DNA from: Pseudomonas viridiflava
Lineage (GTDB): Bacteria > Pseudomonadota > Gammaproteobacteria > Pseudomonadales > Pseudomonadaceae
Assembly (NCBI RefSeq): GCF_900582195.1
Contig: NZ_UTHA01000087.1
Span: 24,405-88,404 of the forward strand
Length of the DNA stretch: 64,000 bases
Reading direction: 5' to 3'
The notes below the pieces were generated by a model, which was not told where the DNA came from, did no database searches, and saw only the letters and a list, made by a program, of their open reading frames with translations. Shown here one piece after another: positions 33,122-40,693 of this stretch. A program made the translations under genes and the position numbers. The first letter of the stretch is position 1. The number at the start of each line of letters is the position of its first letter.

Positions 33122-33867
33122 GCTGCGCCCTCCAAGGCATCTTCAAGGTCTGCTTTACGGGCGTCTTTGGCGCGCGTGAATTTGAGTTTGTGAGCAGCGC
33201 ACTCTGGTTCGGTTTTGCGCAAGTCCAGCTTTCGCATCGCTGATTTATAGAGCTGCTCCAACTCGTTGAGTGATTGCGCGGTACCAATCAAGTGGAGCGT
33301 TTCAGCTAGCCATTCGCGGTATTCAGCAGCCAGACGCTCCTTCGCTTCGATCTTGTCCTCGGCGCGCTCGATTTCGGCTTCACCCAGGCGTTCATTGACA
33401 TAGTGAATGTCGTCGTAAAGACCCAGGCGAACGTCGGCGGAGAAGCCGAGCTGGCTCAGGCACTTGCCGATCGCGTCAGTAAGGGATTTCTTTGGAGCAT
33501 CAAAGTCAGTGCTGATGCTTCCGAATTTGTTCTGAGTGATGAAAGGCGTGTGTCCGTAGTGCGTGATGGTTTTGCGCTCGCCATCGCCGCCCAAGTACCA
33601 AAGTGCGACCTTGAGGGTATGCACCTGGGCATGGGCTAGCACCGAACCTTCTTTGTTCAAAAGTGGTCCGCCGATATCGAAGCGCTCCTCGATGACGTCG
33701 TAACCCCAGCCGGTACCGCACGGTCCGAATTGTTCGGTGGCACGTTTAGCCAGGTACTGGGCGTTCACTGCAGTACCCGTGAAGCCGCCCAGACCGGTGT
33801 ATTCCTTGGTGAATTTGGGGTCGGTCTTTTCGACTTCTTCCCATAGGGCCAGGTTGGGTGCAGGCAT
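33118..33867 (-). CDS. Rad52-like phage recombinase (single-strand annealing)
   Basis: 249 residues. GTGWGYDVIEERFD, the strand LAHAQVHTLKVALWY and TDAIGKCLSQLGFSADVRLG reproduce the Rad52/Sak pattern (GWG-type opening, then a K/T-DA-x-K-x-LxxLG helix). The C-terminal third is helical and charged, probably for partner binding. It would anneal single-stranded DNA during phage recombination, with the coupled Gp157 protein downstream. ERF-type annealase is the main alternative. Confidence 0.72.
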   Translation of the reverse strand: MPAPNLALWEEVEKTDPKFTKEYTGLGGFTGTAVNAQYLAKRATEQFGPCGTGWGYDVIEERFDIGGPLLNKEGSVLAHAQVHTLKVALWYLGGDGERKTITHYGHTPFITQNKFGSISTDFDAPKKSLTDAIGKCLSQLGFSADVRLGLYDDIHYVNERLGEAEIERAEDKIEAKERLAAEYREWLAETLHLIGTAQSLNELEQLYKSAMRKLDLRKTEPECAAHKLKFTRAKDARKADLEDALEGAA

Positions 33868-33910
33868 GACGATCTCCCGCCGCGCATGTGCGCAGCTTTG
33901 AAAGATGGGT

Positions 33911-34027
33911 TTATTGAGTGATGCGGTCGGCGAGGGCGCTGAGCAACATCAGGAAGGTGAAAACGCCGATGGCAAAGAATGATCCGCGCCGAATCAGAAT
34001 GCGGCGGGCAAGCTGGCGACCGGTCAC
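33911..34027 (-). CDS. Small membrane protein, 38 residues
   Basis: GTG-started frame giving MTGRQLARRILIRRG followed by FFAIGVFTFLMLLSALADR, one transmembrane helix with a very basic N-terminus, so probably N-in. The GTG overlaps the preceding gene's TGA (GTGA), which supports translation by coupling. Function unknown; it sits in the recombination operon. Confidence 0.55.
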   Translation of the reverse strand: MTGRQLARRILIRRGSFFAIGVFTFLMLLSALADRITQ

Positions 34028-34218
34028 GGCCGAACCCTCACCGCAATCCGTTTGCCTTTCATGGACGGCGTTAGACGCTGTGGGAGATTTGCGACCAGAT
34101 CCTCGCGCTTGCGACCGATCACCTCGTTGAAGGGAAGGCCGAAGCCGAGCAGGGCGATCTTGTGTTCGATGTCTTCGAGCTGCTCGTCGATGAGCGATTT
34201 AACCGGTGCCGTACTCAT
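34024..34218 (-). CDS. Small phage protein
   Basis: 64 residues (MSTAPVKSLIDEQLEDIEHK...KGKRIAVRVRP): acidic helical start and basic tail. It overlaps both neighbours by four bases (ATGA/GTGA), so it is part of one coupled string of small early genes. Function unknown. Confidence 0.65.
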   Translation of the reverse strand: MSTAPVKSLIDEQLEDIEHKIALLGFGLPFNEVIGRKREDLVANLPQRLTPSMKGKRIAVRVRP

Positions 34219-34415
34219 ACAGTCTCCTTGCGCTGCTGACAGACGTCGCGCAGCCGCTCGCAGAAGTGGTTGAATTCGTCGATGGTGATGGCGCTGTCGG
34301 TGAAAAGGCGGGTGATCAGCTCCTGTACAAGCAAACCTGTCTCTTCATGGGCGAAGGGGGCGGTCACACCATCGAGTGCTTTGTCGATCAGTATGTGCGG
34401 GCTCAAAAGCCGCAC
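34215..34415 (-). CDS. Small phage protein
   Basis: 66 residues, helical (HILIDKALDGVTAPFAHEET; TIDEFNHFCERLRDVCQQRK). It overlaps the genes on both sides. Function unknown. Confidence 0.62.
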   Translation of the reverse strand: MRLLSPHILIDKALDGVTAPFAHEETGLLVQELITRLFTDSAITIDEFNHFCERLRDVCQQRKETV

Positions 34416-34807
34416 TCCTGTTCAACGCGATCGCTTTCGCGCTTTGCATCGCGGTACTCGTTGGCGTGCACCGCGACCAGGTCGCTGGCGAGCGTCCGAA
34501 CGACCTGTGGATCACCGCCGACGGCTTCTACGGCCCAGGTGTGCAGGATCCCACCGTCGCCGCGCCGGACCAGCTCAATCAGGATCTTCTCGATGTGCCG
34601 GTCTGGATCCGGGTTTGCGGCCATGTGATCCGCCAGCGCTTCCGGCAGGTGATCAGCGTTGACCAAGACCTTGCTTCGGCCCACCGGATTTGGCGCTTCG
34701 ATATGGCGCCGGCACAGCAGATCGTCGACCGACTCGGTTAGCCATTTCTGGCCAGCCTCTGTATCAAGAAAGTCGTCTTCCGGGATGAGCTTGCGTAGAG
34801 CTGACAT
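34403..34807 (-). CDS. Phage hypothetical protein
   Basis: 134 residues from ATG 34807 (MSALRKLIPEDDFLDTEAGQ), with GGAGG 5 bases upstream; the longer frame to 34900 lacks a ribosome site. It contains VDDLLCRRHIEAPNPVGRSK and GGILHTWAVEAVGGDPQVVR. It is the first leftward gene after pL, about 780 bp downstream of it. Function unknown. Confidence 0.65.
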   Translation of the reverse strand: MSALRKLIPEDDFLDTEAGQKWLTESVDDLLCRRHIEAPNPVGRSKVLVNADHLPEALADHMAANPDPDRHIEKILIELVRRGDGGILHTWAVEAVGGDPQVVRTLASDLVAVHANEYRDAKRESDRVEQECGF

Positions 34808-34990
34808 GGTCGCCTCCAGAGTGGCGGGGTGTTGATCCAACAAAACTCGGATGCACTCATCCGCTCCGCTGGTTGCCGTTGGGCGCGGAGGGGAGTGCAT
34901 TCGGGTGGTGTCGACATTTTTATAAGGCGCGCGCCTCAGGTTGCTCTACTACTCTCCACCTGATGGATCACCATGCAGGAAGCTCCGGCA

Positions 34991-35245
34991 ATGACTGATC
35001 AGCCTTCAAAGAAAAAAACCGGTGGGAAGCTCAGTACCAAAGAGAGAATCGCAAGGCTGCATGAGCGCATAGAGCGTCTTCAGGCTGAGCTTGAGGAGGC
35101 TCCTGCACGAAGGGCTGGACAGATCGCTCGTGAGATTCGTATCTGCAAGGAGAGTTTGGTCGTAGAGCGTACTCATCTGATATCGAAGATCGACAAGGTG
35201 AGAGCCAGAAAACTCTCTGGTAGCTACGGTTCAGCTCGCAGATAG
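34991..35245 (+). CDS. Small basic coiled-coil protein
   Basis: 84 residues from ATG 34991 (AGGAAG 8 bases upstream); ATG 34973 is an alternative. A Lys-rich start is followed by a coiled coil (KERIARLHERIERLQAELEE) and a basic tail, so DNA binding is possible. Rightward against pL transcription; the inverted repeat at 35250-35291 follows. No family. Confidence 0.55.
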   Translation: MTDQPSKKKTGGKLSTKERIARLHERIERLQAELEEAPARRAGQIAREIRICKESLVVERTHLISKIDKVRARKLSGSYGSARR

Positions 35246-35583
35246 CTGCACACTCTTCACAAAGTCCTTCGCAGGGTTTTCTGAAGAGTGTCCGGCCCAA
35301 AATAAAAGGGCCGGCGTTCTCTTTTCTCCGCCCCATGCACAGCGCCGCGGTTTCCCCACCTGGCCGGCGTCACACATTTCGTGTTCGGTGTTCTTCGCCG
35401 GCTGGCTTGCATGGTTTGGCGTCCTCCCATATGGGGAGTCCGGCAGGTTCCAGAGCCTGCATGGGGATCGAAGTTTGTGTTTCGCGCTATGCCCGTTTCT
35501 GGGGATCGATCCGCGAAGGTTCCTAACTGTTAAAGAGCGGCGCCGCTTTCGCTGCTGGGCCGGTGTAGTCTGGCTTGCGAATA
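35246..35583. other. Leader region downstream of pL
   Basis: About 340 bp without a convincing gene. It begins with an inverted repeat ACACTCTTC (35250-35258) / GAAGAGTGT (35283-35291) and a GGCCC/GGGCC hairpin. In lambda the corresponding pL leader carries the N utilisation region; I cannot identify boxA or boxB with confidence here. Confidence 0.45.
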
Positions 35584-35625
35584 AAAGTAGCAGCGCTGCT
35601 ATTTAATGTAAATAGCGCTGCTAAT
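35584..35625 (-). promoter_or_regulatory. pL promoter with two repressor operators (OL1, OL2)
   Basis: On the minus strand TTTACA (35607-35612) and TACTTT (35584-35589) are separated by exactly 17 bases. The spacer holds a perfect 14-bp palindrome TAGCAGCGCTGCTA (35588-35601); a second, half-matching copy (ATAGCGCTGCTAAT, about 35612-35625) overlaps the -35 side. The same motif occurs three times at the cI-cro switch, so the CI protein should repress this leftward promoter. Confidence 0.8.
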
Positions 35626-35642
35626 AATATTTTCTTCGGGCG

Positions 35643-35667
35643 TAAAAAAGCCCGCGCTTGGCGGGCT
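35643..35667 (-). terminator. Terminator of the immunity gene
   Basis: On the minus strand AGCCCGC-CAAGC-GCGGGCT is followed by TTTTTT. It lies between the superinfection-immunity gene and pL and insulates the two. Confidence 0.8.
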
Positions 35668-35686
35668 TCATGGAGCGCTTCTGTTT

Positions 35687-36097
35687 TTATACGGCTTGCT
35701 GTTCCAAATCAGAACCACAGTACCTGCACTTCTTGGCGGCGGCCTTGATGGTCTCCGCGCAGAACGGGCATTCCTTGTTCGCGGCAGCGGCAGCAAGATC
35801 CTCGGCGTAAGTTGTGGTCTCGACCGGGCGGGCAGTGTGGATGGCGGGCTTGTTGAGCGTCCAGATGAAAGCCGCAACCCAGCCGATAAAAGTCCAGCCG
35901 GCGAGGAGGTTTAGCGCGAAGATCGGCGTGGCCTTGGGGTGTTCGCCAACAGCGCAAATTGTCGGGTAGAAGTACAGAGCGATTGCGCTCGGAAAGAAAA
36001 CGATGCTTGCGACCATCGCGAGGCCGTTGGTGCCGCTCCCAATCAGGTAGCTGATCAGGCAAACAATCCCGAGCAAAATCAGGCCTACGATCTTCAT
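35687..36097 (-). CDS. Superinfection immunity protein with zinc ribbon
   Basis: 136 residues. Two or three transmembrane helices ([37 protein letters not shown]) and the Imm_superinfect signature YFYPTICA...[27 protein letters not shown]-terminal double-CxxC ribbon [19 protein letters not shown] is appended. T4 Imm-type proteins sit in the inner membrane and block DNA injection by superinfecting phage. Here it has its own terminator and lies between pL and cI, a position that allows expression in the lysogen. Confidence 0.82.
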   Translation of the reverse strand: MKIVGLILLGIVCLISYLIGSGTNGLAMVASIVFFPSAIALYFYPTICAVGEHPKATPIFALNLLAGWTFIGWVAAFIWTLNKPAIHTARPVETTTYAEDLAAAAANKECPFCAETIKAAAKKCRYCGSDLEQQAV

Positions 36098-36233
36098 TGG
36101 TTCCCTCCATCAATTGAGCTGAGATTTTACCATTCGTGGCTGTGCGCCACCATCTTCTGCGCCGTCAGTCGCTCCCACTGAACGGCCGCGCTATGGTGGA
36201 TCTCTACCGGTGCACACCCACCAGGTACTCACT

Positions 36234-36455
36234 ATGAACGACGATCGGAAAAAGCAGGCGCTGGTTGCTTGGCGGAGATTACTCGAAGAGCCGGAGATTA
36301 GGATGGACGCTAAGGAGCAGTACGACGAACTGCTGAAGCTGGCGGACGAATATCAGCGCGCTGGCATGATCGACGACGATGACTGGCGGGAGCTGGTGGA
36401 GGAGGCGACTGCCTTCTATGGGCACGCGGTCGAGGGGCTCGATGGCGGTACATAG
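36234..36455 (+). CDS. Small acidic phage protein
   Basis: 73 residues from ATG 36234 (MNDDRKKQALVAWRRLLEEP...). Entirely helical, with DDDDWRELVEEATAFYGHAV near the end. The longer start at 36210 lacks a ribosome site. Rightward between leftward genes; ended by the hairpin 36463-36485. Function unknown. Confidence 0.55.
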   Translation: MNDDRKKQALVAWRRLLEEPEIRMDAKEQYDELLKLADEYQRAGMIDDDDWRELVEEATAFYGHAVEGLDGGT

Positions 36456-36462
36456 TAGGGAA

Positions 36463-36490
36463 GGGCGGGATGAAAAAGCCCGCCCGGGTA
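36463..36490 (+). terminator. Intrinsic terminator
   Basis: GGGCGGG-ATGAAAAAG-CCCGCCC followed by a T-rich stretch, just after the small gene at 36234-36455 and before the convergent gene's stop. Confidence 0.65.
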
Positions 36491-36491
36491 T

Positions 36492-36875
36492 TTATTTCTT
36501 TTGTGCAGAAGGTATGGCTGGTTCAGCGGGCTGTACTTGCTGCGACTCCAATGCTTTCTCACTTCGCCCCATCTGGAATGAGGCAATCATGTTTGAGGTG
36601 AGCATTGCATTAAATCCTGCTATCCCAATCACAATGGCGAGAACAGTTGAAACCGCTGTGACGATCATTGTTGTCTTCATCGACCCAATGCTGGCTTTGG
36701 TTTCTGCATGATTGGAAGAAATCTGATTCAGGATCTCCTCCATCCTTTTATCTCGTTCAGCTTGAACAGCTACAAATGAGTCAATTTTAGAGGAAACAGA
36801 CTCAACCCGAGCATCCATCTTTACCTCAATGGTCTCAAGCTTTGCGTTGAATTCTTCGCGTGTAATGTCATTCAT
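36492..36875 (-). CDS. Coiled-coil protein with C-terminal membrane helix
   Basis: 127 residues from ATG 36875 (MNDITREEFNAKLETIEVKM). A TTG-started longer form from 36974, overlapping the upstream stop, is possible. The coiled coil covers residues 1-70; the transmembrane helix is near 75-97 (MIVTAVSTVLAIVIGIAGF). A short Gln/Pro-rich tail follows. Topology is like holin-associated or exclusion proteins, but function is unknown. Leftward with cI. Confidence 0.62.
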   Translation of the reverse strand: MNDITREEFNAKLETIEVKMDARVESVSSKIDSFVAVQAERDKRMEEILNQISSNHAETKASIGSMKTTMIVTAVSTVLAIVIGIAGFNAMLTSNMIASFQMGRSEKALESQQVQPAEPAIPSAQKK

Positions 36876-36970
36876 TGCTCGAGTATTGCCTCTTTCTGGA
36901 GCGCTGTCACCCCTAACAAATTGTGCATTAGGCAGATGTTCTGACCGAAAGAGTTTGGGTTCATATCTGC

Positions 36971-37243
36971 TCAACTTTTAGGCCCTTCTTCCGGGTTTTT
37001 GTCAAGCCAGTCCCTAATGTGCTCAGCTCTGTGTACTCTCAAAACGCCACACTTAGAGCATTCCAGATTGAGATTGTACATATCAATCCCCCCCTTAGTG
37101 GCCCCCGTTGGGGAGAGGAAACAGAGCTCTTTATTGACGTCCGAAAAAGGTATCTCCCAGCGATCAGTCCCGCAAATGTAACAAGGGCTTTGAGGGGCAA
37201 TCGTCACAAAAAATCGTACAGCTTCTGCAAATTTGATTTCCAT
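36971..37243 (-). CDS. Small zinc-finger-like phage protein
   Basis: 90 residues from ATG 37243 (MEIKFAEAVRFFVTIAP). The cysteine pairs CYICG and CSKCG, about 45 residues apart, suggest a zinc-binding fold. It lies directly downstream of cI on the same strand, so it may be expressed from pRM in the lysogen. Function unknown. Confidence 0.6.
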   Translation of the reverse strand: MEIKFAEAVRFFVTIAPQSPCYICGTDRWEIPFSDVNKELCFLSPTGATKGGIDMYNLNLECSKCGVLRVHRAEHIRDWLDKNPEEGPKS

Positions 37244-37286
37244 ATTCCTTCCCATTTCGCTTGATTCCGCCGGATGCCAGTGTCAA

Positions 37287-38075
37287 TTAGCGCGAGTACA
37301 TCGCCCACCAGAACACATGTCCCAGAATCGAAATCTGCTGCTCCTGGATCTGCTGGAACGTGTAGTCCTCATCCGGATGCTCGTCACGGTTGAAGCTGCG
37401 CAAGCGAATCCCGATCGGAATCCGGTAGACCTGTTTCACGCGAAGCTGACCGTTGTGGTTGATGGCGTACATCTCGCCGTCGACGATATCGCTCAGGGAG
37501 CTTTTCCCAACGTTCACGCCGACCGTGGCGCCGTCGCGCAGCACAGGCATCATGCTGTTCCCGCCGACCTTCACGCACTTCGCGTTACTGAACTGAACGC
37601 CATTGTGGCGCAGGTCCTTCTTGTTGAAGCGCAGGCGCGAGTTGGCGCTTTCCTCAATCGCAAACCTGCCAGATCCGGCCGCCAGTTCGACTTCATGAAG
37701 GAAGGGGACGTAGACCTCATCGTCATCGAGCGGGGTTTCGTCGTCCCAAGTCTCGATGTTCCCTAATTTTACGCTTGGCTGTATGCGGTCCTGCTGCACG
37801 CTGGCAACAGTGGATAACAGTCGAGAGCTGACCTCGCTTGCATCGAAGTTGAGCGCCTTTGCGAGCTTCAGCAGCGCTTCAACATTTAGTGGCACCTTCC
37901 CGGTGGCGTACTGGCTGAATGCGCTTTGCCCGGACCATCCGCACGCCTCGGCAACGTCCGCCTGCGTCAGGCTGCGCCCGGCCGCTTTAGCAGCTGATTT
38001 CCGCTGTTCGTAGATAGCTTTGAGCCTGGCGCTCTCGGCGACTTCTTCGGGGGTGAGGGGGCGACGTATTTTCAT
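37287..38075 (-). CDS. cI: CI-type prophage repressor, S24 autoprotease family
   Basis: 262 residues from ATG 38075. The HTH lies near residues 36-60 (SLTQADVAEACGWSGQSAFS). The LexA/CI-type protease domain shows the self-cleavage bond A133-G134 (LAAGSG), catalytic Ser174 (GGNSMMP) and Lys214 (LRVKQVYR), so induction by RecA-promoted cleavage is expected. Longer readings upstream run through the operators and are rejected. There is no Shine-Dalgarno; the pRM -10 (38086-38091) lies so close that the mRNA should be nearly leaderless, as for lambda cI from pRM. Confidence 0.92.
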   Translation of the reverse strand: MKIRRPLTPEEVAESARLKAIYEQRKSAAKAAGRSLTQADVAEACGWSGQSAFSQYATGKVPLNVEALLKLAKALNFDASEVSSRLLSTVASVQQDRIQPSVKLGNIETWDDETPLDDDEVYVPFLHEVELAAGSGRFAIEESANSRLRFNKKDLRHNGVQFSNAKCVKVGGNSMMPVLRDGATVGVNVGKSSLSDIVDGEMYAINHNGQLRVKQVYRIPIGIRLRSFNRDEHPDEDYTFQQIQEQQISILGHVFWWAMYSR

Positions 38076-38085
38076 ACGAATAAGA

Positions 38086-38161
38086 GTATTAGCAGAGCTG
38101 ATATCCAAGCAAACAGCGCTGCTAGTATTTTGTTGCTGATAAAAAGCAGCACTGCTACTAT
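38086..38161. promoter_or_regulatory. cI-cro switch: pRM, pR and three operators
   Basis: Three relatives of the OL palindrome TAGCAGCGCTGCTA: TAGCAGAGCTGATA (38090-38103), AAACAGCGCTGCTA (38111-38124) and AAGCAGCACTGCTA (38144-38157), each 12 of 14 matches. pR is TTGCTG (38133-38138), 17-bp spacer, TACTAT (38156-38161); the right operator fills the spacer. On the minus strand TGCTAATAC gives an extended -10 for pRM at 38086-38091, overlapped by the left operator. The layout allows cI autorepression and cro/CI competition. Confidence 0.82.
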
Positions 38162-38191
38162 ACATGGCAGATATCAAGCCGTGGAAATTCC

Positions 38192-38395
38192 ATGAAAAAG
38201 ACCCCTTTGAGCAAATACCTAGAAGAGCACGGCACTCAGGCCGCGCTTGCTGCTGCTCTCGGCGTGAACCAGAGCGCGATCTCGCAAATGGTTCGAGCCG
38301 GCAGAAGCATCGAAATCACCCTTTATGACGACGGCCGTATTGAGGCGAATGAGATTCGTCCGATCCCGGCGCGCCCAAAGCGCACAGCAGCCTGA
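38192..38395 (+). CDS. cro: Cro-type repressor
   Basis: 67 residues, MKKTPLSKYLEEHGTQAALA then AALGVNQSAISQMVRAGRSI, a compact HTH followed by the strand EITLYDDGRIEANEIRPIPA. The size and fold pattern are those of lambda Cro. First rightward gene from pR, 30 bases after the -10. Confidence 0.88.
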   Translation: MKKTPLSKYLEEHGTQAALAAALGVNQSAISQMVRAGRSIEITLYDDGRIEANEIRPIPARPKRTAA

Positions 38396-38475
38396 GGCAG
38401 TCATTGTTACTGCCCGAGCAAATGATCGCCCACGCACTGGCAGGGCGCCACGGAAACAAATTTGAGGTTTTACGA

Positions 38476-38898
38476 ATGGAAGATTTTCTGCGGGCCTGCC
38501 AGAGCGCTGTCCTCGACAACGAAGCTAAGACCCTTGCTGCAAAGATGGGCGTTGCTCACGTTGGCTTGCTTCAGCGCGCCAATCCGGACAACGACGCACA
38601 CCACCTGACCGTGGAGCATTTGTTCGGGATTCTGTTGCACACCGGCGACATGCGCCCTCTGGCTGCACTGGCGAGTGAATTTGGTTTCGACCTCGTTGCG
38701 AAAGCTGCGCCGGAGCCTCAAGCGTTGACCAAATCACTGATCAACGTCGGCAAAGAGGTCGCCGATCTGACCATCGCGGTGCACCAGGCGCTGGATGACA
38801 ACCACGTCAGTTCTTTCGAGAAAAACTTGATCCGCCAGGAGATCAACCACGTTCGGCAGAGCCTAGACGTGATGGATGCCTCGGTGAAGGCCGCCTGA
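38476..38898 (+). CDS. Phage regulatory CII family protein (CP76 type)
   Basis: 140 residues from ATG 38476 with GAGG 8 bases upstream. HTH-like KTLAAKMGVAHVGLLQRANP is followed by HHLTVEHLFGILLHTGDMRP and a helical C-terminus. This is the Phage_CP76/CII family of P2-like and lambdoid regulators, probably promoting the lysogeny decision. Second gene after pR, as in lambda. Confidence 0.78.
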   Translation: MEDFLRACQSAVLDNEAKTLAAKMGVAHVGLLQRANPDNDAHHLTVEHLFGILLHTGDMRPLAALASEFGFDLVAKAAPEPQALTKSLINVGKEVADLTIAVHQALDDNHVSSFEKNLIRQEINHVRQSLDVMDASVKAA

Positions 38899-38961
38899 AT
38901 CCGGGCACAAAAAAGCCGACGGAGAAGGTCGGCTGATTCGCAAAACTAGAGAGGCCCGATT

Positions 38962-39720
38962 ATGCAGAGCCAACCCAATTCAAGCAATACCCCCCAAAGT
39001 GTCGCGACACGTTTTTCGAATTCTGAAAACGTGTCGCGTACCATTTCAACGATCACGCTGCGCGACATGATTAATGAAGCACGCCAGCAGGCTGGAGAGC
39101 CAAAGGTTCGCAATGACCATTTCCTTTCCCGGGTCGAGGATGAGCTGGGCGATGATTTGGAGGGGGTGCAAAAGTATTTCACCCCCCTGCACGGCAATCA
39201 GGTCGCCACTTATGGCCTGACACTGGACCAATGCATGCTGGTGGGGATGCGCGAGTCGAAAGCCGTTCGCCGATCTGTCCTGAAAAGGCTCAAAGAGCTG
39301 GAAGGGCCGCGGGTTCTCGCCACACTGCCTGACTTTTCCAATCCCGCCGCTGCAGCCCGTGCTTGGGCCGAACAGTTCGAGCTTCAGCAGGCAGCCAATC
39401 AGGCGCTGATTGAGGCAGCGCCAAAGATCGCCTTTGTCGAGCGCTACGTCGAATCAACCGGCCTCAAGGGTTTCCGTCAGGTGGCAAAGCTGCTCAAGGC
39501 CAACGAGTGGCGATTCCGAGAGTTCCTGCTCGACAAAAAAATCATGTACCGCATGGGCGGCGAATGGCAGGCCTACCAGCCTCACATCGACGCCGGCCGC
39601 TTCGAAGTAAAAGCCGGCACCAGGGACAGCGGCCACGCCTACAACCAATCCAAATTCACTCCCAAGGGCGTCAACTGGATTGCCGGCCTTTGGGCTCAGT
39701 ACAAGCTGGCCGAGGCCTGA
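38962..39720 (+). CDS. Phage antirepressor with KilA-C domain
   Basis: 252 residues; GAGG 7 bases upstream. The N-terminal domain (TLRDMINEARQQAGEPKVRN... YGLTLDQCMLVGMRESKAVR) resembles Rha/antirepressor N-domains. The C-terminal KilAC domain covers about 150-250 (VERYVESTGLKGFRQVAKLL, then EWRFREFLLDKKIMYRMGGE). It likely interferes with CI or another repressor. A 13-bp inverted repeat lies within its first codons. Confidence 0.82.
   Translation: MQSQPNSSNTPQSVATRFSNSENVSRTISTITLRDMINEARQQAGEPKVRNDHFLSRVEDELGDDLEGVQKYFTPLHGNQVATYGLTLDQCMLVGMRESKAVRRSVLKRLKELEGPRVLATLPDFSNPAAAARAWAEQFELQQAANQALIEAAPKIAFVERYVESTGLKGFRQVAKLLKANEWRFREFLLDKKIMYRMGGEWQAYQPHIDAGRFEVKAGTRDSGHAYNQSKFTPKGVNWIAGLWAQYKLAEA
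39003..39038. repeat. 13-bp inverted repeat in antirepressor 5' coding region
   Basis: CGCGACACGTTTT (39003-39015) and AAAACGTGTCGCG (39026-39038) are perfect arms with a 10-bp spacer. It could be a protein-binding operator or an RNA hairpin that limits translation of the antirepressor. A related arm, CGCGACACGTTT, recurs at 45882-45893. Confidence 0.8.
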
Positions 39721-39721
39721 T

Positions 39722-40693
39722 ATGCAATTCACCGTCACGATCAATCAGGTGAAGGCGTTGGAGTGGGAGCTGAATTCTCAGCAGGCCCTGCTGTTCGCCT
39801 TCGTCTACGGCTGCCCGAGCTGGACCAAGCCAATCAAGACTGACGACGGGATCTTCTTCGCGCTGAGCAAGGCCAAGATCATTGAGGAGCTGCCGCTGCT
39901 CACTGACAAGCCAGACACTGCTTACCGCATGCTGAAGGCCTTGGAAGAGGCGGGCTTGATTGAGCTTTCCAGCACTTCGAACATCACACTGTTCCGCCTG
40001 ACCGAGAAGGCTATTGAGTGGAACCAGAAACTGGATGGATCGGAAAAATATCCGACCCCTCCGAAGAACGAAGGTCGGAAAAAAATCCGATCTACCTCGG
40101 AAAAAAATCCGATCAAGGTCGGAGAAAAATCCGAGCAAGGGTCGGAAAAATCTCCGACAAATCAGGATACCAATCATCAGGGTACTAATCAGGATACCAG
40201 TCAGGACTTGCAAGGCAGCCCGGACAAGCGGGCCCGCAATCTGGTTTTGGTGGTTGATCGCACCGATGCGCCACGGGTTGAGATTCCCGCTGACATGCCG
40301 GGCCCCAAGGACCAGTCCTGCAAAACCTTCAAGGTCTGGGCGAACTATGCCATGGCCTACCGCAAGCGCTACAGCACCTGGCCGGTGTGGAACGCCAAGG
40401 TCGGTGGCCAGCTCAGCCAACTGGTCGACCGCCTCGGCGCCGATGTCGCTCATCACGTCGCAGCTCACTTCCTGAAAACCAGCGATGCCGCTGTTCTGCG
40501 CAAGTGCCACAGCCTCAACGAACTGCTGGCAAACGCCGAGAGCTACCACACCCAGTGGGTGACCGGTCAGCGCATCAACGGGACAACTGCGCGCCAGATG
40601 GAGCGTACCGAGGCGAACGTCTCCGCCGCCGAACAGGCCGCGCAAATGGTCTTGGCCAAGCGCCAAGCGGGAGAGCGCAATGAGTACCTTTGA
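39722..40693 (+). CDS. Phage replication protein, lambda O-like, contains origin iterons
   Basis: 323 residues from ATG 39722. The N-terminal winged-helix region (SQQALLFAFVYGCPSWTKPI; YRMLKALEEAGLIELSSTSN) binds DNA. The Lys/Ser/Pro-rich middle (about 108-155) is encoded by five iterons. The C-terminal domain (TFKVWANYAMAYRKRYSTWP) is typical of phage replication proteins that recruit a helicase or its loader. Position and an origin within the gene match lambda O. Confidence 0.75.
   Translation: MQFTVTINQVKALEWELNSQQALLFAFVYGCPSWTKPIKTDDGIFFALSKAKIIEELPLLTDKPDTAYRMLKALEEAGLIELSSTSNITLFRLTEKAIEWNQKLDGSEKYPTPPKNEGRKKIRSTSEKNPIKVGEKSEQGSEKSPTNQDTNHQGTNQDTSQDLQGSPDKRARNLVLVVDRTDAPRVEIPADMPGPKDQSCKTFKVWANYAMAYRKRYSTWPVWNAKVGGQLSQLVDRLGADVAHHVAAHFLKTSDAAVLRKCHSLNELLANAESYHTQWVTGQRINGTTARQMERTEANVSAAEQAAQMVLAKRQAGERNEYL
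40040..40157. other. Putative phage origin: five iterons
   Basis: Five 16-bp copies of TCGGARAAAAATCCGA-like palindromes begin at 40040, 40075, 40097, 40119 and 40142. Copies 2 and 3 are identical, and the last four are spaced 22-23 bp, two helical turns. They lie in the middle of the O-like gene, as the lambda origin does, with an A-rich character that would ease melting. Confidence 0.85.

Noticed and set aside
40040..40157. A CRISPR array reading of the regularly spaced repeats
   Set aside because: The repeats are 16-bp palindromes with 6-7-bp gaps inside an open frame, no cas genes are present, and they fit replication iterons.
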